8,136 nucleotides of DNA, taken from Alphaproteobacteria bacterium. Lineage in GTDB: Bacteria; Pseudomonadota; Alphaproteobacteria; Sphingomonadales; Sphingomonadaceae. The position numbers were made by a program, and so were the translations under genes. The notes under the pieces are model-generated. The model worked only from the letters and a program-made list of their open reading frames with translations. It did no database searches and was not told the DNA's origin. The stretch covers positions 1 through 8,136 of the forward strand of contig JAGWVG010000069.1 of NCBI GenBank assembly GCA_018970965.1. The letters run 5' to 3'. Shown here piece after piece: positions 5,403-8,136 of this stretch (positions within the stretch are counted from its first letter, which is position 1; each line of letters starts with the position of its first letter).

Positions 5403-6730
5403 AGCGTTTCGTCTAGCGTCTCAACCAACAGCTTGTCGATCTTGCGGCCATCCATATCAACCACTTCAAAGCGATAGCCTTGTTCGGAGAAATGTTCGCC
5501 CGTGTCTGGGATGCGCTTCAAACGATCCAGCACAAAGCCTGCGACAGTTGCGTAGTCGCGATCCTCTTCCAGCGACAGGCCTAGCCGTTCGGCAAGGCCA
5601 TCGGCTGTGGCCCATCCCGCGACCAGCAAGCTGCCGTCTTCACGCTCCACGATGGCAGGCTCATCTTCCGCATTCTGGTCGGATGCGAAATCGCCCGCAA
5701 TGGCAGACAGAAGATCCGCCGGGGTCACGATCCCTTCAAAATGCCCGTATTCATCATGCACCAGCGCAATTGGCACATCGGCATGGCGCAGCGCTTCAAG
5801 CGCGTCCATTGCATCGACTTGATCCGGCACAATTGGCGCGCGCTTCATCAGGCTGCGCAGGTCCAGCTTGCGGCCCATTAATTCGGCCGCCAGCAAATCA
5901 CGTGCGCCGACAACCCCGACAATTTCGTCAACCGATCCACGCGCAACAAGCAAGCGGCTGTGCGGCGACGCCAAAATGGCTTGGTGGATCGTCTTGGCGT
6001 CCGCCTTTTCATCGATCCAGTCAATTTCGGTGCGCGGTGTCATCACTTCACGCACGGGACGGTCGGCCAGCCGCACCACCCCGGATATGATGGCGCGCTC
6101 GCTTTCCTCAATCACGCCTGATTTCGAGGCTTCAGCAACAATCAGATGCAGCTCTTCTGCAGTGACGTGTGATTCGGATTCGCGATTAAGGCCAATCATG
6201 CGGAAGATGAGCGCACTGGTCCTGTCCAGCAGCCAAACCAGCGGTGCCGTCACGCGCGCCAGCGCAATCATGGGTAGCGCCATCGCAACGGCAATCGGCT
6301 CGGGAGATCGCAGCGCGAATTGCTTGGGCACCAATTCGCCAATAATCAGCGAGGCAAAGGTCGTCAGCCCGACCACAAGCGCGAACGACATATCATCGGC
6401 CCATTGGGCTGGCACACCAGCAAGCAGAAGTCGCTCGGCCACGGGGCCGCCAAGGCTTGCGCCGGAATAGGCCCCGGCCACGACACCAATCAGCGTGATG
6501 CCAATTTGGACCGTTGAAAGGAAACGCCCCGGGTTGGATGCCAGATCAATCGCGGCCTTTGCGCCCCGAAGTTGCGAGGCCCGCGTGATGGCGTCCAGGC
6601 GTGCGCGCCGTGCGGACACAATCGCCAATTCAGACATCGCAAAAATGCCATTGAGCGCGATCAGCCCAAGGATGATCGCGACATCTCCCCATGGAAAGGG
6701 AGTCAGATGAGGGGGCAGCGGTGCAGCCAT
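5399..6730 (-). CDS. CNNM-domain / CBS-pair / CorC-HlyC transporter-associated membrane protein (hemolysin-family)
   Basis: A 443-residue inner-membrane protein of the CNNM/CorB-YtfL-TlyC family. Members are linked to Mg2+ or other cation export or homeostasis; the old name hemolysin does not imply a toxin. Residues 1-185 form the CNNM (DUF21) part, with hydrophobic segments at about 16-38, 70-92, 113-133 and 144-168 and the family signatures NGIFAMSELAIVSAR and GELVPKQFAL. Two CBS domains follow (about 227-282, beginning VREVMTPRTEIDWID, and 291-345, with HDEYGHFEGIVTPADLL), then a CorC/HlyC domain (about 358-438, DYATVAGFVLDRL ... GYRFEVVDMDGRKIDKL). The ATG at 6730 (MAAPLPPHL) was chosen because the family sequence begins there. 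A GTG at 6760 adds ten residues; neither has a clear Shine-Dalgarno sequence. The gene lies 51 bases downstream of tadA and overlaps the sufE start by 4 bases. Confidence 0.93.
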   Translation of the reverse strand: MAAPLPPHLTPFPWGDVAIILGLIALNGIFAMSELAIVSARRARLDAITRASQLRGAKAAIDLASNPGRFLSTVQIGITLIGVVAGAYSGASLGGPVAERLLLAGVPAQWADDMSFALVVGLTTFASLIIGELVPKQFALRSPEPIAVAMALPMIALARVTAPLVWLLDRTSALIFRMIGLNRESESHVTAEELHLIVAEASKSGVIEESERAIISGVVRLADRPVREVMTPRTEIDWIDEKADAKTIHQAILASPHSRLLVARGSVDEIVGVVGARDLLAAELMGRKLDLRSLMKRAPIVPDQVDAMDALEALRHADVPIALVHDEYGHFEGIVTPADLLSAIAGDFASDQNAEDEPAIVEREDGSLLVAGWATADGLAERLGLSLEEDRDYATVAGFVLDRLKRIPDTGEHFSEQGYRFEVVDMDGRKIDKLLVETLDETL

Positions 6731-6781
6731 GGAATATATGCTTATGGCAGAAAGAGGCACTTTAGCTCAAGCGCTGGGCAT

Positions 6782-7237
6782 TCAGCTCCGTTTTGCGGCG
6801 AAAAACCGACGCAATTGATCTGCCGCCAGAGATTCTCCCAGCCCGGAATATACTTCGGGGCGATGATGGCAGGTGGGTTGTGCAAAAATCCGCGGGCCAT
6901 GATCGACACCGCCGCCCTTCGGGTCTGGTGCCGCATAATAGACGCGCGCGAGTCGCGCCTGGGCAATCGCGCCTGCGCACATTGCGCAGGGTTCAAGCGT
7001 CACCCACAGCTCACAGTCTTCGAGTCGCAATTGGCCCAACGCCTCAGCCGCTGCGCGAATGGCAAGAATTTCGGCATGCGCTGTTGGATCATTTAGCTGT
7101 CGCATGGCGTTGCTGGCGGCCGCGATTTCTACACCATCGCGCAGGATAACGGCGCCCACCGGTACTTCTCCGGCATCGGCGGCGGCTTGCGCTAATTGCA
7201 GCGCGCGGTGCATAGCTGGGGGCAAGGGAATCGCCAT
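6782..7237 (-). CDS. tadA: tRNA-specific adenosine deaminase
   Basis: Deaminates adenosine-34 of tRNA-Arg(ACG) to inosine, allowing decoding of CGU, CGC and CGA; this is an essential step in most bacteria. The 151-residue protein carries the zinc-dependent cytidine/deoxycytidylate deaminase motifs: His54-Ala-Glu56 (PTAHAEILAI, with the proton-shuttling Glu) and PCAMC with Cys84 and Cys87. The TadA-type segments VPVGAVI (25-31), ARVYYAAPDPKGGGVDHG (97-114) and a C-terminal LRRFFAAKR are also present. Positions match E. coli TadA (H57, E59, C87, C90). Related nucleoside deaminases such as guanine deaminase are possible but less likely given these segments. The ATG at 7237 opens the minus-strand run tadA, CBS transporter, sufE, SecD-head-like protein. 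It is divergent from rpmB across a 100-base gap. Confidence 0.94.
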   Translation of the reverse strand: MAIPLPPAMHRALQLAQAAADAGEVPVGAVILRDGVEIAAASNAMRQLNDPTAHAEILAIRAAAEALGQLRLEDCELWVTLEPCAMCAGAIAQARLARVYYAAPDPKGGGVDHGPRIFAQPTCHHRPEVYSGLGESLAADQLRRFFAAKRS

Positions 7238-7263
7238 AACCCGCTTTTGCCCCAGCCTTCGGG

Positions 7264-7292
7264 TTGACGAAAGGGGCTTCGACGGCTAGTGG
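7264..7292 (+). promoter_or_regulatory. Candidate promoter of rpmB
   Basis: TTGACG (7264-7269, five of six matches to the -35 consensus), a 17-base spacer and TAGTGG (7287-7292, a poor -10). Alphaproteobacterial housekeeping promoters often keep a strong TTGAC with a loose -10, so this is plausible. It would start transcription near 7299, leaving a leader of about 40 bases. The rest of the 7238-7337 gap holds no clear promoter for the divergent tadA. Confidence 0.5.
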
Positions 7293-7337
7293 CGCAGCCT
7301 TTCCGAATTAGATGATTCATAATCAGGACGAACAGAC

Positions 7338-7631
7338 ATGTCGCGCATTTGCGAACTGACCGGCAAGGGCCGCCAAGTGGGTCACAATGTGAGCCACGCG
7401 AACAACAAGACGAAGCGGACCTTCCTGCCGAATCTGCAGAACGTAACTTTGATCTCCGAAACGCTTGAAAAGAGCGTTCGCCTGCGCGTTTCGACGCACG
7501 GCCTGCGTTCGGTTGAGCATGTCGGCGGCCTCGACAATTGGCTGCTGAAGACCTCGGACGACAAGCTGAGCCTGAAGGCCCGTCGCCTGAAGCGCGAAGT
7601 GTCGAAGAAGTCGGCTGCAGCAGCCGCCTAA
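7338..7631 (+). CDS. rpmB: 50S ribosomal protein L28
   Basis: A structural protein of the large ribosomal subunit. The 97-residue, very basic sequence starts [29 protein letters not shown], followed by LPNLQNVTL and [23 protein letters not shown], the standard L28 signature. It is longer at the C-terminus than the E. coli protein (78 residues), as is usual in alphaproteobacteria, ending in a Lys/Ala-rich tail (KKSAAAAA). Only one Cys (Cys5) is present, so it is the zinc-independent type. AGGA (7325-7328), 9 bases before the ATG, is a good ribosome binding site. It appears monocistronic. Its TAA (7629-7631) overlaps the TAG of the convergent esterase gene (7628-7630), so any transcription end signal must lie inside that gene. 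Confidence 0.98.
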   Translation: MSRICELTGKGRQVGHNVSHANNKTKRTFLPNLQNVTLISETLEKSVRLRVSTHGLRSVEHVGGLDNWLLKTSDDKLSLKARRLKREVSKKSAAAAA

Positions 7632-8136
7632 TCTTCCAGCGCAAATTTCAGCAGGTACGACTGCTGAAATGGCCAGAAATTATCATCAGAGGCGAGCCAG
7701 ATAATGGTTCGCCTCTTTTCTTGTGTCACCGCCAGCGCTTCAAAGTCGTCGGTGATCATCGGTGGTTCCAGCCGCGCGATCTCTTGGCCTGACAGCATGG
7801 CCCCCGCGCGCAACTGATGTAGCTGTATCACCACCAGCCGCGTCCGCCAGTGCAGCGGGAGACGAAACCCCCGCAGCAGCAGCAAGATGCGCCCATCAGG
7901 CAATTGCGCAGCATCTACAGGGCGAAAGCCGGTGGGCGGGCGGAAGGAGAGGTGCAGCAGCTGGGCCGCGGCGTCCAGCGGATCCCGATCATAAAGCAGC
8001 ACGGGGGAAGGTGCGCCGGGCCGACCCGGATTGCTTTCAGCGAAAATCAAAAAACGTCCATCAGTGAGCCGTAACAGCGCCTCTGCCCCTAGGGGCGATA
8101 ACCAATCAGCCATAGCGCGCGGTGCAATATGCGTAA
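7628..8136 (-). CDS. Phytase-like esterase-domain protein, C-terminal part (5' end outside window)
   Basis: The minus-strand frame is open to the right edge, and the residues before the ATG at 8113 (THIAPRA) continue without a stop, so that ATG is probably internal and the gene is cut by the window. About 168 residues are visible. The pattern [63 protein letters not shown] and [23 protein letters not shown] matches the second half of the esterase-like activity of phytase family (beta-propeller-like repeats, usually exported, about 300 or more residues). The export signal would be in the missing part. Whether the protein has esterase or phosphatase activity is not established by the family name. 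Two hairpins (7645-7670 and 7688-7716) lie inside its last codons. Confidence 0.8.
   Translation of the reverse strand, partial: THIAPRAMADWLSPLGAEALLRLTDGRFLIFAESNPGRPGAPSPVLLYDRDPLDAAAQLLHLSFRPPTGFRPVDAAQLPDGRILLLLRGFRLPLHWRTRLVVIQLHQLRAGAMLSGQEIARLEPPMITDDFEALAVTQEKRRTIIWLASDDNFWPFQQSYLLKFALED
7645..7670. repeat. Perfect 10-bp inverted repeat downstream of rpmB
   Basis: ATTTCAGCAG (7645-7654) and CTGCTGAAAT (7661-7670) are exact reverse complements separated by the 6-base loop GTACGA. The repeat starts 13 bases after the rpmB stop codon and lies within the last codons of the antisense esterase gene (encoding FQQSYLLKF). No T run follows on either strand, so it is not a standard intrinsic terminator. 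It could protect the rpmB mRNA 3' end, act as an anti-elongation structure, or be chance. Confidence 0.6.
7688..7722 (+). terminator. Rho-independent terminator of rpmB, embedded in the antisense esterase gene
   Basis: An 11-bp stem, AGAGGCGAGCC (7688-7698) with GGTTCGCCTCT (7706-7716) and one G-T wobble, closes a 7-base loop (AGATAAT). It is followed immediately by TTTCTT, so with the last stem base the T-rich tail reads TTTTCTT. This is the classic layout of an intrinsic terminator reading on the + strand, 56 bases after the rpmB stop. On the minus strand no T tract follows, so it should not stop the esterase transcript. Confidence 0.8.

Noticed and set aside
5548..6090. 180-residue open frame on the + strand opposite the CBS transporter
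   Set aside because: It lies wholly antisense to a well-supported gene, has Arg/Pro/His-rich composition typical of a shadow frame in GC-rich DNA, and matches no family I recognise.
6741..6770. Possible minus-strand promoter (TTGAGC, 18-base spacer, CATAAG) before the CBS transporter
   Set aside because: Both hexamers match only four of six consensus bases, and it would place transcription start almost on the ATG at 6730. It is too weak to list.
7613..7625. Small palindrome GGCTGCAGCAGCC at the end of rpmB
   Set aside because: It arises from the Ala codon run of the L28 tail, with only a 5-bp stem and a 3-base loop and no T tract.
1..8136. Search for mobile elements, CRISPR arrays, toxin-antitoxin or defence genes, or a novel multi-gene system
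   Set aside because: No transposase, integrase, direct-repeat array, att-like repeat beside the tRNA, or unusual gene cluster was seen. The genes are core housekeeping or small conserved proteins.

Overview
This window reads as ordinary core chromosome from an alphaproteobacterium, most likely a member of the Sphingomonadales. That placement is an inference. It rests on the moderately high GC content, a PHA synthase with the GYCVAGT form of the lipase-like box, the rlmE-ppx pair, the L28 type without zinc-binding cysteines, and small proteins (J-domain, DUF4345-like, DUF3291-like) of a kind I associate with sphingomonads. I see no insertion sequence, prophage, integrase, CRISPR array or toxin-antitoxin pair, and no defence or biosynthetic cluster.

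Layout from left to right: (1) the C-terminal part of a class I polyhydroxyalkanoate synthase (phaC, + strand) enters from the left edge and overlaps tail-to-tail with rlmE. (2) ppx/gppA and rlmE form a minus-strand pair joined by an ATGA start/stop overlap. (3) A tRNA-Gln(CUG) gene on the + strand has a strong-looking promoter and lies divergent to ppx. (4) Two small minus-strand genes follow, a DUF4345-like membrane protein and then a DUF3291-like protein. (5) A + strand J-domain protein carries a Cys/His-rich N-terminal module. (6) A minus-strand run reads tadA, CNNM/CorC-type CBS transporter, sufE, then a small exported protein resembling the SecD P1 head. The last three are nearly contiguous. 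(7) rpmB (L28) on the + strand is divergent to tadA. Its stop codon overlaps that of a minus-strand phytase-like esterase, which runs off the right edge.

Much of the content is housekeeping: translation (tRNA-Gln, tadA, rpmB, rlmE), Fe-S assembly (sufE), polyphosphate/(p)ppGpp metabolism (ppx) and carbon storage (phaC). Coding density is very high and no gene-free stretch exceeds about 160 bases. The features most worth a second look are the stand-alone exported SecD-head-like protein, the J-domain protein with a putative metal-binding module, and a clear intrinsic terminator for rpmB located inside the antisense coding sequence of the neighbouring gene. I did not find a convincing novel multi-gene system.
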